This document shows positions 51,579-60,905 of a stretch of 64,000 nt of DNA, in pieces. The notes under the pieces are model-generated. The model was not told the DNA's origin, ran no database searches, and saw only the letters and a list, made by a program, of their open reading frames with translations. How positions within the stretch are numbered: position 1 is the stretch's first letter; each line of letters starts with the position of its first letter. The translations under genes were made by a program, and so were the position numbers. The stretch covers positions 1 to 64,000 of the forward strand of contig NZ_JAMXWN010000010.1 in assembly GCF_024125425.1 (NCBI RefSeq), given 5' to 3'. The DNA is from Sporolactobacillus kofuensis (GTDB taxonomy: Bacteria; Bacillota; Bacilli; Bacillales; Sporolactobacillaceae).

Positions 51579-52535
51579 ATGTTACTTTACATTGCACGCC
51601 GTTTTTTCTTGATGATTGTCATCTTGTTTTTAGTAAGCATTATGGTTTTTGGGTTGATAAATATCATTCCTGGTGATCCGGCATCGCTCATGCTTGGTCA
51701 GGAAGCGACACCACAAGCGCTCGCCTCATTAAGGCAAAATCTTGGACTGAACGACCCACTCTACCTGCAGTATATACATTGGGTGGGTGGTGTTCTGCAA
51801 GGAAATTTGGGCTATTCACTTTCAGACCACACACCAGTATTAAACATTTTGTTAAGTAAAATACCGGTAACGCTTGAATTAACGATCTTTGCGTTTCTAT
51901 TGGCGGTATTGATTGCGGTACCAGCTGGAATTATTAGTGCCGTTCACAAAGGCTCAGTTTGGGATTATGTAACGACAGTTTTTGCTTTATCTGGTGTCTC
52001 CATCCCTGCTTTTTGGCTTGGTATACTACTTATTTATCTCTTGTCATTAACGCTAGGATGGTTACCTCCTTCAGGATATGTTGCATTTGCTCAAAATCCG
52101 GTACGAAATATCATTCTAATGATCATGCCATCGATCGCACTCGGTATTCGATTGTCGGCACAATTGACAAGAATGTTACGATCAAGTCTGCTTGAAGTGA
52201 TGCAGTCTGATTACATCCGAACAGGTTATGCAAAAGGTTTACTGGAAAAGGCAGTTGTCTTTAAACATGCTTTAAGGAACGCGATGCTGCCGGTTCTGAC
52301 CGTTGCAGGTTTGGAATTGTCTTCTTTCCTCGGTGGAGCAGTGATCACTGAAACAATATTCGCGGTACCTGGACTCGGTCAGTTAATCGTAAATGCTATA
52401 TTAACGAGAGACTTTCCAGTAGTTCAAGGAGCTATTCTGTTCATGGCTTTTGCAGTTGTCATTGTAAATTTCTTAGTAGACATCGCCTACTCGCTCCTAG
52501 ATCCGAGGATAAGTTTGGGAGGTGCATCAAAATAA
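51579..52535 (+). CDS. Peptide ABC transporter permease, DppB/GsiC type
   Basis: The 318-residue protein has six membrane helices and the EAA loop region (DYIRTGYAKGLLEKAVVFKHALRNAMLPV, split over 205-240). It pairs with the next gene to form the channel. GGGAGG is 6 nt before ATG; the stop overlaps the following start (TAATG). Confidence 0.93.
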   Translation: MLLYIARRFFLMIVILFLVSIMVFGLINIIPGDPASLMLGQEATPQALASLRQNLGLNDPLYLQYIHWVGGVLQGNLGYSLSDHTPVLNILLSKIPVTLELTIFAFLLAVLIAVPAGIISAVHKGSVWDYVTTVFALSGVSIPAFWLGILLIYLLSLTLGWLPPSGYVAFAQNPVRNIILMIMPSIALGIRLSAQLTRMLRSSLLEVMQSDYIRTGYAKGLLEKAVVFKHALRNAMLPVLTVAGLELSSFLGGAVITETIFAVPGLGQLIVNAILTRDFPVVQGAILFMAFAVVIVNFLVDIAYSLLDPRISLGGASK

Positions 52536-53431
52536 TGGGTGAGCCTCAATTACAATCCGAAACTGTTAATCGCGTACAAATAAATCCATTACGTAAAAAA
52601 CGTAATAAATCTTATTCAAAATTGATGAAAAATAAACTTGCGGTATGTGGTGGTATTTTTGTTGTATTGCTTGTTGTTCTTGCCGTTTTCGCACCATTAC
52701 TTGCACCGTTCGATCCAACGAAGCAAAACTATGGTCAAATACTGAAACCACCATCTGCAACACATTGGTTTGGGACAGATACCCTTGGAAGAGACCTATT
52801 GTCAAGAATCATTTTTGGTGCTCAAGTTTCATTGAAAGCAGGACTTATTTCAGTGGGTATCGCGTTGACAATTGGCATACCATTGGGCATGATTTCAGGT
52901 TATTTCAGAGGATTCTGGGATGAATTCATTATCATGCGGGTTACAGATGCAATGCTCGCTTTTCCATCATTAGTTCTCGCTCTGACTTTGGCGGCAGTAC
53001 TTGGACCTAGCCTTAATCATGCAATGATTGCGATCGGCCTTGTATTCACACCATATTTTATAAGGCTGGCACGTGGAGAAGTTCTTGCGCAGAGAGAAAG
53101 AGAATATGTGTCTGCAGCTCGGGCATCAGGACTTCGAAACTTCTCAATCATGATGAGGCATGTTTTTCCCAATATACTTGGACCACTTATTGTACAGGCC
53201 ACTTTAAATGTTGCTTCAGCAATCATTGCCGAGGCATCACTAAGTTATTTGGGACTTGGCACGCAGCCTCCGACGCCAAGTTGGGGGGCCATGCTTGCTG
53301 AAGGGCAGGGTTATATTTCTCAGGCACCATGGATCTCCATCTTTCCAGGATTATTTATCTTTTTAGCGGTGATCTCAATTAACGTATTTGGTGATGGAAT
53401 CCATGACTGGCTTGATCCAAAGCTAAAGTAA
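52535..53431 (+). CDS. Peptide ABC transporter permease, DppC/GsiD type
   Basis: The 298-residue permease has a cytoplasmic N-terminal OppC_N segment, six helices and the motif HWFGTDTLGRDLLSRIIFGAQ, then the EAA loop (REYVSAARASGLRNFSIMMRHVFPN). It follows the DppB-type gene by one-base overlap. Confidence 0.93.
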   Translation: MGEPQLQSETVNRVQINPLRKKRNKSYSKLMKNKLAVCGGIFVVLLVVLAVFAPLLAPFDPTKQNYGQILKPPSATHWFGTDTLGRDLLSRIIFGAQVSLKAGLISVGIALTIGIPLGMISGYFRGFWDEFIIMRVTDAMLAFPSLVLALTLAAVLGPSLNHAMIAIGLVFTPYFIRLARGEVLAQREREYVSAARASGLRNFSIMMRHVFPNILGPLIVQATLNVASAIIAEASLSYLGLGTQPPTPSWGAMLAEGQGYISQAPWISIFPGLFIFLAVISINVFGDGIHDWLDPKLK

Positions 53432-53444
53432 TCGAGGTGCGGAC

Positions 53445-54443
53445 ATGAATGACATTTTATCTGTGAATCACTTAAGTATTGGCTTTGATCACAGTTATGG
53501 CCATACTTCGGTCATTGATGATATTAGTTTTAACATTGAAAAAGGGCAGACATTATGCATTGTTGGTGAATCTGGATGTGGAAAAAGCTTGACATCGTTA
53601 GCTGTTATGGGCTTACTTCCTAGTGGAGGTAGGATTCATGATGGACAAATCGTTTATAAAGGTCAAGATATTAGTCGTAAGAGTCAAAAGGAATTAAGCG
53701 AAATTCGGGGAAAAGAAATTTCCATGATTTTTCAGGAACCGATGACAGCACTGAATCCTCTGCATTCAATTGGTTATCAAGTTTCCGAAGTTTTGCGCGT
53801 TCATCAGAAAGTGAGCAAACATGAGGCGAAAGAGAAAGCAATCGAGATGCTAAGACTGGTTGGTATCCCTTCACCGGAAAAAAGATTTGCACAATATCCC
53901 CACGAGTTGAGTGGTGGGATGAGACAACGAGTGATGATTGCGATGGCGCTAATTTGCCATCCGGGTTTATTAGTAGCTGATGAACCCACGACTGCTTTGG
54001 ACGTGACCATACAAGCTCAAATTCTCGAATTAATACAAAACTTAAAAAGCCAATTTGATATGGCGTTGTTATTAATCACTCATGACTTGGGTGTAGTTTC
54101 AGAAACAGCTGACAAAGTGGTCGTCATGTACGCGGGTCAGGTGGTGGAGTATGGGGATACAAAGGAACTGTTCACTGAGCCAAAGCATCCGTACACGAAG
54201 GGCTTGATCAACTCCATTCCAAAAATGGATGAGGATACAGAAGTACTCCCGACAATTAAAGGTTCTGTTCCAAGTCCGGATGAGATGCCAATGGGATGCA
54301 GATTTGTCACGCGCTGCCCATTTGCCATGGAGATCTGCAGCAAGATTAAGCCACCGAAGATAACGGACGGTCATGAAGTACATTGTTGGTTATATTCATC
54401 AGAAGATGTGAAGGGAGAGAATCCCAGTGTTGATAAAGTCTGA
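53445..54443 (+). CDS. Peptide ABC transporter ATPase, DppD type
   Basis: The 332-residue ATPase has Walker [10 protein letters not shown], the signature LSGGMRQRVMIAMAL, Walker B LLVADEPTTALD and the C-terminal oligopeptide-transporter domain with the cysteine cluster CRFVTRCPFAMEIC, known in the family to bind an iron-sulfur cluster. GAGGTG is 5 nt before ATG. Confidence 0.94.
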   Translation: MNDILSVNHLSIGFDHSYGHTSVIDDISFNIEKGQTLCIVGESGCGKSLTSLAVMGLLPSGGRIHDGQIVYKGQDISRKSQKELSEIRGKEISMIFQEPMTALNPLHSIGYQVSEVLRVHQKVSKHEAKEKAIEMLRLVGIPSPEKRFAQYPHELSGGMRQRVMIAMALICHPGLLVADEPTTALDVTIQAQILELIQNLKSQFDMALLLITHDLGVVSETADKVVVMYAGQVVEYGDTKELFTEPKHPYTKGLINSIPKMDEDTEVLPTIKGSVPSPDEMPMGCRFVTRCPFAMEICSKIKPPKITDGHEVHCWLYSSEDVKGENPSVDKV

Positions 54444-55413
54444 AACACCTGAACCTGAAAAAATTTTGGAAGTAAAGGATCTAAAGAAATTCTTCGATAT
54501 CAAACAGGGTTTTGTAGGTTTGGGCCATCAAACTGTAAGAGCTGTAGATGACGTAAGCTTCTTTGTTAATAAAGGAGAAACACTTGGAATTGTCGGTGAA
54601 TCCGGTTGTGGAAAGTCGACTATGGGACGATCTATTCTCCAACTTCAGAAACCAACGGATGGATCGGTGCTTTTCGAGGGTATTGAATTAACAAAGTTAA
54701 AGAACGGTCAAATACGCAAATTAAGGAAAGACATTCAGATGGTCTTTCAAGATCCATTTGGTTCATTGAACCCACGCATCACGATTGGAACGATGCTAAG
54801 GGAAATAGTAAATACACATCATGTGGTCAATAAAACGGAAAGTAAAAGCTATGTCGAAGAACTTTTGGAACAAGTGGGACTAAAAAAAAGCTACTATGAC
54901 CGATATGCACATGAATTTAGTGGTGGGCAAAGGCAAAGAATTAGTATTGCTCGAGCGTTGGCGGTTAGACCTAAATTAATTGTCTGTGATGAAGCAGTAT
55001 CGGCACTGGATGTTTCCGTACAAGCTCAAATATTGAATCTTTTGCAGAAACTCAAGAAAGACTATGAACTCACATACCTTTTTATTTCACATGATTTATC
55101 AGTGATTAAGCATGTAAGTGATCGGGTCGCAGTGATGTACCTTGGACAAATTGTTGAACTTGCGAGTAAAGAAGAAATTTTTGAGCATCCACTTCATCCA
55201 TATCTGAGGGCTTTACTATCAGCAATCCCATTAGTAAATCAACCAAAAAGAGAGCGAATTATTCTTAGCGGAGAGGTGCCAAGTCCCATTAATATACCTG
55301 AGGGTTGCCGGTTCCATACACGCTGCCCATTTGCAAAAGACCTCTGCAAACAAAAGGTGCCTGCATTTGAACAAAAAAAAGATGGACACTGGGCTGCATG
55401 CCATTTTGCATAA
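54427..55413 (+). CDS. Peptide ABC transporter ATPase, DppF type
   Basis: The 328-residue second ATPase has Walker [10 protein letters not shown], signature [15 protein letters not shown], Walker [13 protein letters not shown] and [14 protein letters not shown] at the end. GTG start, overlapping the previous gene by 17 nt; a TTG codon next to it is an alternative. Last gene of the operon; a 7-bp hairpin (55419-55440) without a T-run follows. Confidence 0.93.
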   Translation: MLIKSETPEPEKILEVKDLKKFFDIKQGFVGLGHQTVRAVDDVSFFVNKGETLGIVGESGCGKSTMGRSILQLQKPTDGSVLFEGIELTKLKNGQIRKLRKDIQMVFQDPFGSLNPRITIGTMLREIVNTHHVVNKTESKSYVEELLEQVGLKKSYYDRYAHEFSGGQRQRISIARALAVRPKLIVCDEAVSALDVSVQAQILNLLQKLKKDYELTYLFISHDLSVIKHVSDRVAVMYLGQIVELASKEEIFEHPLHPYLRALLSAIPLVNQPKRERIILSGEVPSPINIPEGCRFHTRCPFAKDLCKQKVPAFEQKKDGHWAACHFA

Positions 55414-55493
55414 TCGTTATTAGGCTTACTGTTGCCTAATGCAGTGCCCTATATGTGTTGTTGGAATGGATTGTAGAAGAAAGGTTTGGTTTC

Positions 55494-56111
55494 ATGTCAG
55501 AGTTAGAAACAAAATTTCAGCCAAGACCATTAAAGAAATTTCGCTCGGTGTTCGTTCTTTATCGGGATCTATTCATTGCTTTCTTCCGTTCAGGTATTTT
55601 AAGCTTCGGCGGGGGTCCTTCCGGAATTCCATTAATCGAGGCGGAAGTGGTCAAGAAATATAAATGGATGTCGATCGAAGAGTTTGGCAATATGGTGGCA
55701 ATTGCAAATGCGTTACCTGGGCCAATAAACACGAAACTCGCGGGGTATGTTGGGTGGAAGATCAAAGGATGGGCAGGAATGCTGATTGCACTCATCGCGG
55801 TAATTCTTCCAACAGTAGTTTTGATGGTGGTCTTGCTTGGCTTTCTTGCAGCTTTTCAGAACCAAAGGTGGGTACGCGGCATGACCCAGGCTGTGCTTCC
55901 GGTCGTCGGTATTCTTATGGCGCAACTGACATGGAGCTTTATGTCGAGCGCCCAAAAAGGGCTCGGTTGGATCGTTAGTCTAATTCTTGTTGTGATGAGC
56001 TTTATCCTCATGGAAGTGATTCATATTCACCCAGCGCTCTTGATTGCTTTGACATTATTGTATGTGCTGGTCAAACCTGTAAAAAAAGTGCAAGAAGGTG
56101 GGCGAAAATGA
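55494..56111 (+). CDS. Chromate transporter-type protein, first half
   Basis: The 205-residue membrane protein of the CHR family (ChrA) has six or so helices and the repeats FGGGPSGIPLIEAEVV and NALPGPINTKLAGYVGW. Short CHR proteins occur as adjacent pairs that together equal one long ChrA. The substrate may be chromate or another anion. AGAAAGG is 9 nt before ATG at 55494. Overlaps the next gene by 4 nt. Confidence 0.88.
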   Translation: MSELETKFQPRPLKKFRSVFVLYRDLFIAFFRSGILSFGGGPSGIPLIEAEVVKKYKWMSIEEFGNMVAIANALPGPINTKLAGYVGWKIKGWAGMLIALIAVILPTVVLMVVLLGFLAAFQNQRWVRGMTQAVLPVVGILMAQLTWSFMSSAQKGLGWIVSLILVVMSFILMEVIHIHPALLIALTLLYVLVKPVKKVQEGGRK

Positions 56112-56641
56112 TCCTTTTATGGCAACTGTTCCTTGCTTTTTTTATCCCGGGTATTCTAGGGTATGGTGGAGGTCCGGCATCAATTCCACTCATTGAAAAT
56201 GAAGTAGTTGGTCATTACCATTGGATGTCCGTACCGCACTTTAGTAATGTACTTGCCTTTGGAAATGCGTTACCAGGCCCCATTGCGACAAAAATGGCCG
56301 GCTATATTGGATATGATGTGGCGGGAATTCTAGGATCCTTTGTTGCGTTAGTTGCTACAGTAGCCCCATCACTGATTCTGTTGATTGTGTTGCTTGGTCT
56401 ACTTGAACGCTTCAAAGATTCACCGAAGATTAAGCGTTTGACCTTATTCATTCGTCCCATTATTGTCGTGATGCTTGGAATGATGGCATGGAATTTTTTT
56501 GTCGCATCGGAACAGGAATCAGGATGGATCCCGATGATCTTTATTGGTGTCGCGAGTTTCGTACTGATGCAGCGTTTTCGTGTTCATCCTGCGTTTGTGG
56601 TTGGTGGAGCATTACTAATCGGTGCTGTGTTTTTAGGCTGA
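56108..56641 (+). CDS. Chromate transporter-type protein, second half
   Basis: The 177-residue partner has the same motifs in a different copy, GYGGGPASIPLIENEVV and NALPGPIATKMAGYIGY, and about six helices. ATGA overlaps the previous stop. The two halves are about 40 percent alike by eye and probably work as one complex. Confidence 0.88.
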   Translation: MILLWQLFLAFFIPGILGYGGGPASIPLIENEVVGHYHWMSVPHFSNVLAFGNALPGPIATKMAGYIGYDVAGILGSFVALVATVAPSLILLIVLLGLLERFKDSPKIKRLTLFIRPIIVVMLGMMAWNFFVASEQESGWIPMIFIGVASFVLMQRFRVHPAFVVGGALLIGAVFLG

Positions 56642-56753
56642 TTTCTATTCAATTACTATGTCATGGTGATTATGACCGATGATAGACTTATGAACAGAAT
56701 AGAGAAGGTATAAAAATAATAAGTTCTTCCTGTCCATAGAACGGATGATGATT

Positions 56754-56787
56754 AAACATTGGCGCTCCTGTTGCCAATGTTTTTTTT
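56754..56787 (+). terminator. Terminator after the chromate transporter pair
   Basis: AAACATTGGC (56754-56763) pairs with GCCAATGTTT (56773-56782), with a T-run to 56787. Confidence 0.85.
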
Positions 56788-56889
56788 AAAAGATAAGGAA
56801 GTACAAAGTTTTTTACTTAGAATCGTAGTGACGATGCGAAACAGTAAGCTTCCGATTAATGTTCTTCACAGGCACTTAAATAGAAAAAT

Positions 56890-56922
56890 GCCCCTCGGAT
56901 TTTTTCCGAAGGGCTTTTTTTT
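56890..56922. terminator. Terminator of niaP
   Basis: GCCCCTCGGA (56890-56899) pairs with TCCGAAGGGC (56905-56914) with one mismatch and is flanked by A and T runs, so it ends transcription from both sides. Confidence 0.8.
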
Positions 56923-56932
56923 ATTGATGACT

Positions 56933-58138
56933 TTAAGCAAGTTCTTTGTTTTTGGTTTCATTCCCAAGAAGTAGGACAGCGAGGACACCAACAATAATAG
57001 AGATACAGAATATAGTGAATATAGAAGTTATGGACACGTGCCGTACAATCAAATAGCCGACGAGTAATGGACCAAAGATTCCGCCAATTCGTCCAAACGC
57101 AGCAGCCATTCCTGTGCCTGTTCCACGAATGACGGTCGGGTACTGCTCAGGTGAGTAAGCATAAAGGGCACCCCAAGCGCCCAGGTTAAAGAAGGAGAGC
57201 AGGATTCCAAATGTAAGGAGCAGTGGCAATGTGGTTGCCGTTCCGAAGAAGTAAGCACAGATAGCTGTTCCAAGCAGATAGACAACAAGTACTGACTTTC
57301 TACCCCATTTTTCAATCAGCCAAGCTGCGGTGAAATAACCTGGGAGCTGGGCAAGCGTCATAATCAGTACATATTGGAAGCTCCTGATTAGGCTAAATCC
57401 TTTAAGTACAACGACGCTTGGAAGCCAAAGAAACATACCATAATAAGAGAAGACGACACAGAACCAAAGCACCCAAAGCATAACGGTTTGACGGACATAT
57501 TTTTTTGACCAGATTTTCGTGATGTTTTGCCATAAACTTGGCTTAACTTCTTTTGTTTTCGCGATGAATTTTGATGAATCGTGAATATTCCATCTCAGAT
57601 AAATAGCATAGAATGCTGGAAGTGCACCGATAACCAGAGCGATCCGCCAACCGTATTGGGGAATGATAAAGTAAGAAATGAGAGCGGCAACAATCCATCC
57701 ACCTGCCCAGAAACTTTCAAGCAGAACGACAATCCGGCCGCGTTTATCTGCAGATACACTTTCTGAAACAAGTGTTGATGCGACAGGTAATTCACCGCCA
57801 AGCCCCATACCAATAAAGAAACGCAGCACAAGAAAAATGGAAAGACCAGTGGTCAGAGCAGAGAGGCCACCGCCAATCGAGAACAGCAGTAGGGTAAGAA
57901 TCAAAACATTTTTCCGACCAATTCGGTCAGCCATCATGCCGAAAATCAATGCGCCGACAGCCATACCAATTGAACTCACACTTCCAATCCAACCCATTTG
58001 GATTTCATTCAAGTCCCACTCTGTTTTCAATGCGGCAATGATGAACGACAGCATGCCAACATCCATCGCATCAAACAACCAAGCGAGTCCAGCGACACCA
58101 AGTAACTTTCTTTCCGATCGGTGATTAATTAATGACAT
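56933..58138 (-). CDS. niaP: Niacin transporter, MFS family
   Basis: The 401-residue, 12-helix MFS protein matches NiaP (YceI) of B. subtilis closely: RKLLGVAGLAWLFDAMDVG at the start, MGLGGELPVASTLVSE, VVFSYYGMFLWLPS and NLGAWGALYAYSPEQYP. It imports nicotinic acid for NAD salvage. CAGGAGG is 5 nt before ATG. It lies alone on the minus strand behind an operator-like palindrome. Confidence 0.92.
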   Translation of the reverse strand: MSLINHRSERKLLGVAGLAWLFDAMDVGMLSFIIAALKTEWDLNEIQMGWIGSVSSIGMAVGALIFGMMADRIGRKNVLILTLLLFSIGGGLSALTTGLSIFLVLRFFIGMGLGGELPVASTLVSESVSADKRGRIVVLLESFWAGGWIVAALISYFIIPQYGWRIALVIGALPAFYAIYLRWNIHDSSKFIAKTKEVKPSLWQNITKIWSKKYVRQTVMLWVLWFCVVFSYYGMFLWLPSVVVLKGFSLIRSFQYVLIMTLAQLPGYFTAAWLIEKWGRKSVLVVYLLGTAICAYFFGTATTLPLLLTFGILLSFFNLGAWGALYAYSPEQYPTVIRGTGTGMAAAFGRIGGIFGPLLVGYLIVRHVSITSIFTIFCISIIVGVLAVLLLGNETKNKELA

Positions 58139-58229
58139 AATATCCTCCTGATTAATGAGTACGGTATCTTTAGATCAATTTTTCATGCGATCACACGTCT
58201 TCATATAATGTGTAATCAAGCATGTCCCT

Positions 58230-58267
58230 ATTATAAGTACATAATTTACAGGTGTAAAGACACTTGT
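58230..58267 (-). promoter_or_regulatory. niaP promoter with NiaR-like operator
   Basis: On the minus strand TTTACA (58253-58258) and TATAAT (58230-58235) are 17 bp apart. The inverted repeat ACAGGTGT-AAAG-ACACTTGT (58248-58267, one mismatch) covers the -35. NiaR (YrxA) represses NAD and niacin genes in Firmicutes through boxes of this kind, as I recall them; the niaR gene is not in the window. Confidence 0.65.
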
Positions 58268-58379
58268 AGAAAATGTTTGCTTTGCAGTACCAATGGTATG
58301 GGCTTGCACATGTTTTTACTTCTATTATTATGCATGTGTTACACTAGAAAAAATCTAACAGCTATTTGGAGGGATTTTT

Positions 58380-58715
58380 TTGGAATTAAATGATGTGCAG
58401 GATTGGGAAAATAGATTTTATGAAAAACAGGGATGGAGGGATTTGCCACCTTATATTCGTGTTGGGTTTCTAATGGAGGAAGCGGGTGAGGTGTCCCGAG
58501 CCGTGCGTACATATGAAATAGGGCGTGACCATCATCCTGAAGAAGGAAAGAAAACACAGGAAGAAATGAGGCAAAATCTTTCAGAAGAAATTGGGGATGT
58601 ACTTTCTAACCTTGCAATTCTAGCTAATTTGTACAATCTTAAATTGGAAGAAGTTGTGAAGGTTCACCGTCGGAAATTATGCGATCGTTTCAACTGTAGC
58701 GAAGAAGAAGTGTGA
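58380..58715 (+). CDS. MazG-like nucleotide pyrophosphohydrolase
   Basis: The 111-residue all-alpha protein has the MazG-type metal site: FLMEEAGEVSRAV and the later SEEIGDVLSNLAILAN. Such enzymes split NTPs or dNTPs to NMPs and pyrophosphate. TTG start with GGAGG 8 nt upstream. It is divergent from niaP. Confidence 0.85.
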   Translation: MELNDVQDWENRFYEKQGWRDLPPYIRVGFLMEEAGEVSRAVRTYEIGRDHHPEEGKKTQEEMRQNLSEEIGDVLSNLAILANLYNLKLEEVVKVHRRKLCDRFNCSEEEV

Positions 58716-58848
58716 CTGAGCACAGATGAAAAAAAGGTGCAGGTTAGTTAAAACTGGTTAATAAAGCTACTCAAAGGCGAATGTGTGAGACGTCACAGAT
58801 CTAGGTGTGTAAAAAGAAACAGCGGTTTTAACAAAACCAAAAACAAAA

Positions 58849-58890
58849 AAAGAGAGTCGGGTACAGTTATACTCTGTACGTACTCTCTTT
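58849..58890. terminator. Terminator between the MazG-like and Lin0512 genes
   Basis: AAAGAGAGT and GTACAG (58849-58866) pair with CTGTAC and ACTCTCTTT (58874-58890) around a small internal loop. The A-run before it gives a U-run for the minus-strand gene. Confidence 0.75.
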
Positions 58891-58977
58891 GGCACAGGTA
58901 AGAAAGAATTAGAATCTAATTGAATTTAACGAGCCGGGAATAGCCTGTGGCGCGGCTTTGACGCTACCAGGCTTTCT

Positions 58978-59337
58978 TTAATATCCGACTTCAACGGAAG
59001 CGTTCACGATATACATTAAATCGTTTTTATCATTTTTTTCTTTTAAGACAATGCCGCTTGGTGTAACCATTCCACCATCCATAACCTTAATGACGACCGT
59101 TCCATAAGGAATCTCTGCTCGAATTTTGTCGAAATCCAGTAATTCTTTATCCATTGGAACCGCAAGGCGAATCGTTACCTTCATATTATTTAGGTCATTT
59201 TCGGGCAGGAGTCCGGCAATTCCCGGCATTGAGTTTCTGTGAATAGCATCCATGACGGCACGTACTGCTGCAGTTGTGACATCCTGTCCATGAACATCTA
59301 TACCAAATCCTGTTTCTATAAACAAAAGCTGATCCAT
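58978..59337 (-). CDS. Lin0512 family protein
   Basis: The 119-residue protein matches the Lin0512/TIGR02058 family of unknown function, with FIETGFGIDVHGQDVTTAA at the start and PYGTVVIKVMDGGMVTPSG in the middle. It is soluble. AGGAGG precedes the ATG by 8 nt. Confidence 0.8.
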   Translation of the reverse strand: MDQLLFIETGFGIDVHGQDVTTAAVRAVMDAIHRNSMPGIAGLLPENDLNNMKVTIRLAVPMDKELLDFDKIRAEIPYGTVVIKVMDGGMVTPSGIVLKEKNDKNDLMYIVNASVEVGY

Positions 59338-59420
59338 AATACGGACCTCCTTAATATGTGATCTATTTTATTATAGCAAAAGTGAGAGCATCTCCGAGAA
59401 AACGGTAGCTTTCGAAATAT

Positions 59421-59508
59421 CTTTGTCAGAAAATCCAACAAAAAGAACCAATATTTTCCTCAATAGAAATAAAATAAATAAGAAATAATAGATGAATGTC
59501 AGAAAACC
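59421..59508 (+). promoter_or_regulatory. Two CodY-like boxes upstream of nupN
   Basis: CTTTGTCAGAAAATC (59421-59435) and GAATGTCAGAAAACC (59494-59508) match the CodY consensus at 11 and 10 of 15 positions and share TGTCAGAAAA. The B. subtilis nupNOPQ operon is repressed by CodY. A likely -10 TATAGT lies at 59626-59631. Confidence 0.4.
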
Positions 59509-59675
59509 CGAATTCAGGGTTTAGCGGAGATGTAAAAAGATAGTAAAGACGAACAATTATTACATTGTTCTACTAAATTTTCGTTTTTTACTTATTTTCT
59601 GTTCCCTTTTCGCTTAATATAAGCTATAGTAAAGCTTGTGAGTTGAAATATATAAGATTAACGGGGGGTTTTTAA

Positions 59676-60764
59676 GTGTTGAAAAAGAGAATAGCAGTGC
59701 TTGTAGCCTTCGTTGTTGTTCTTGCATCTGTTCTTGCAGGATGCGGCAATAGCAGCAAATCCGGTAACAGCAGCACAACAACTAAGAGTACATTTAAAGC
59801 AGGTATGGTTACGGACACGGGCGGCGTTGACGATAAATCTTTTAACCAGTCTTCTTGGGAAGGATTAAAGACCTACGCAAAGGATAACAACCTTAAAGTA
59901 GGTACAGGCGTTAAATATCTGCAATCCACTCAAGCTTCTGATTATTCACCGAATTTAAATACGTTGGTTCATCAGAATTTCAATGTCGTTTATGGTATTG
60001 GTTTCTTGATGCAAAGTGATATTCAGAAGATTGCTCAACAAAATCCGAAAGCCCACCTGGGTATTGTTGATGCAGTTGCTGTTGATAAGAACAACAAACC
60101 ACTGAAAAATGTTGCAAATATTACATTTAAAGAAGAACAAGGCTCATTCCTCGTTGGTGTTGTTGCCGGACTGACAACAAAGACCAATAAGATTGGTTTT
60201 GTTGGTGGTATTAACTCCGCGTTGATCAAGAAATTCGAAAATGGTTTTAAAGCCGGTGTCAAAGCGGTTAACCCTAAAGCAGATGTATATGTACAGTATG
60301 CGGGTGCTTTCAATGCACCGGACAAGGGTCGTGCCATTGCTCAGACATTCTACACAAAGGGTGCTGACATTATCTATGCTGCTGCTGGCGACACTGGAAA
60401 CGGCGTCTTCACTGAAGCAAAGAACCGTACAAAGGACGGAAAGAAAGTTTGGGTTATCGGTGTTGATAGAGACCAACACGATCAAGGACTTCCTGAAAAC
60501 GTAACACTGACTTCTATGGTAAAACGTGTTGACAAAGCAATTTATGATGTAACGAAAATGACAAAAGAAGGTAAATTCCCAGGCGGTAAAGTTCTTCAAT
60601 TCGGACTTGATCAGAATGGTGTAGGTATTGCACCGACAACTGAAAATGTATCGAAAAAAGCACTTGATGCTGTAAATACTTACAAAAAGAAAATTGTTGA
60701 CGGTTCAATCAAAGTTCCGACAACGGACAAAGAATACAAGGCATATCTTGCTAATTTGAAGTAA
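59676..60764 (+). CDS. nupN: Nucleoside-binding BMP family lipoprotein
   Basis: The 362-residue lipoprotein of the BMP/Med family binds nucleosides (guanosine in B. subtilis NupN) and passes them to the permease. The lipobox VLAGC gives Cys23. Family blocks: GGVDDKSFNQSSWEGL, GIGFLMQSDI, GFVGGINSALIKKFENGF, AAAGDTGNGVF. GTG start with GGGGGG 7 nt upstream. Confidence 0.92.
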   Translation: MLKKRIAVLVAFVVVLASVLAGCGNSSKSGNSSTTTKSTFKAGMVTDTGGVDDKSFNQSSWEGLKTYAKDNNLKVGTGVKYLQSTQASDYSPNLNTLVHQNFNVVYGIGFLMQSDIQKIAQQNPKAHLGIVDAVAVDKNNKPLKNVANITFKEEQGSFLVGVVAGLTTKTNKIGFVGGINSALIKKFENGFKAGVKAVNPKADVYVQYAGAFNAPDKGRAIAQTFYTKGADIIYAAAGDTGNGVFTEAKNRTKDGKKVWVIGVDRDQHDQGLPENVTLTSMVKRVDKAIYDVTKMTKEGKFPGGKVLQFGLDQNGVGIAPTTENVSKKALDAVNTYKKKIVDGSIKVPTTDKEYKAYLANLK

Positions 60765-60776
60765 TTATCTTTTTGC

Positions 60777-60810
60777 TGATGGATGAGGCACTAGACTGCC
60801 TCATCCATCA
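60777..60810. other. Stable hairpin between nupN and nupO
   Basis: A perfect 14-bp stem (60777-60790 with 60797-60810) with a 6-nt loop and a weak T-rich tail. It probably protects or partly ends the nupN message so that the binding protein is made in excess over the permease. Confidence 0.7.
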
Positions 60811-60905
60811 ATTTATTATTAAGACTAATGACTAACTTGGACACTTGAAGGCCTGTTTTTATGAACAAGCTTTTTTTACATATTCAGAGATGGGAGACTG
60901 AAGGC

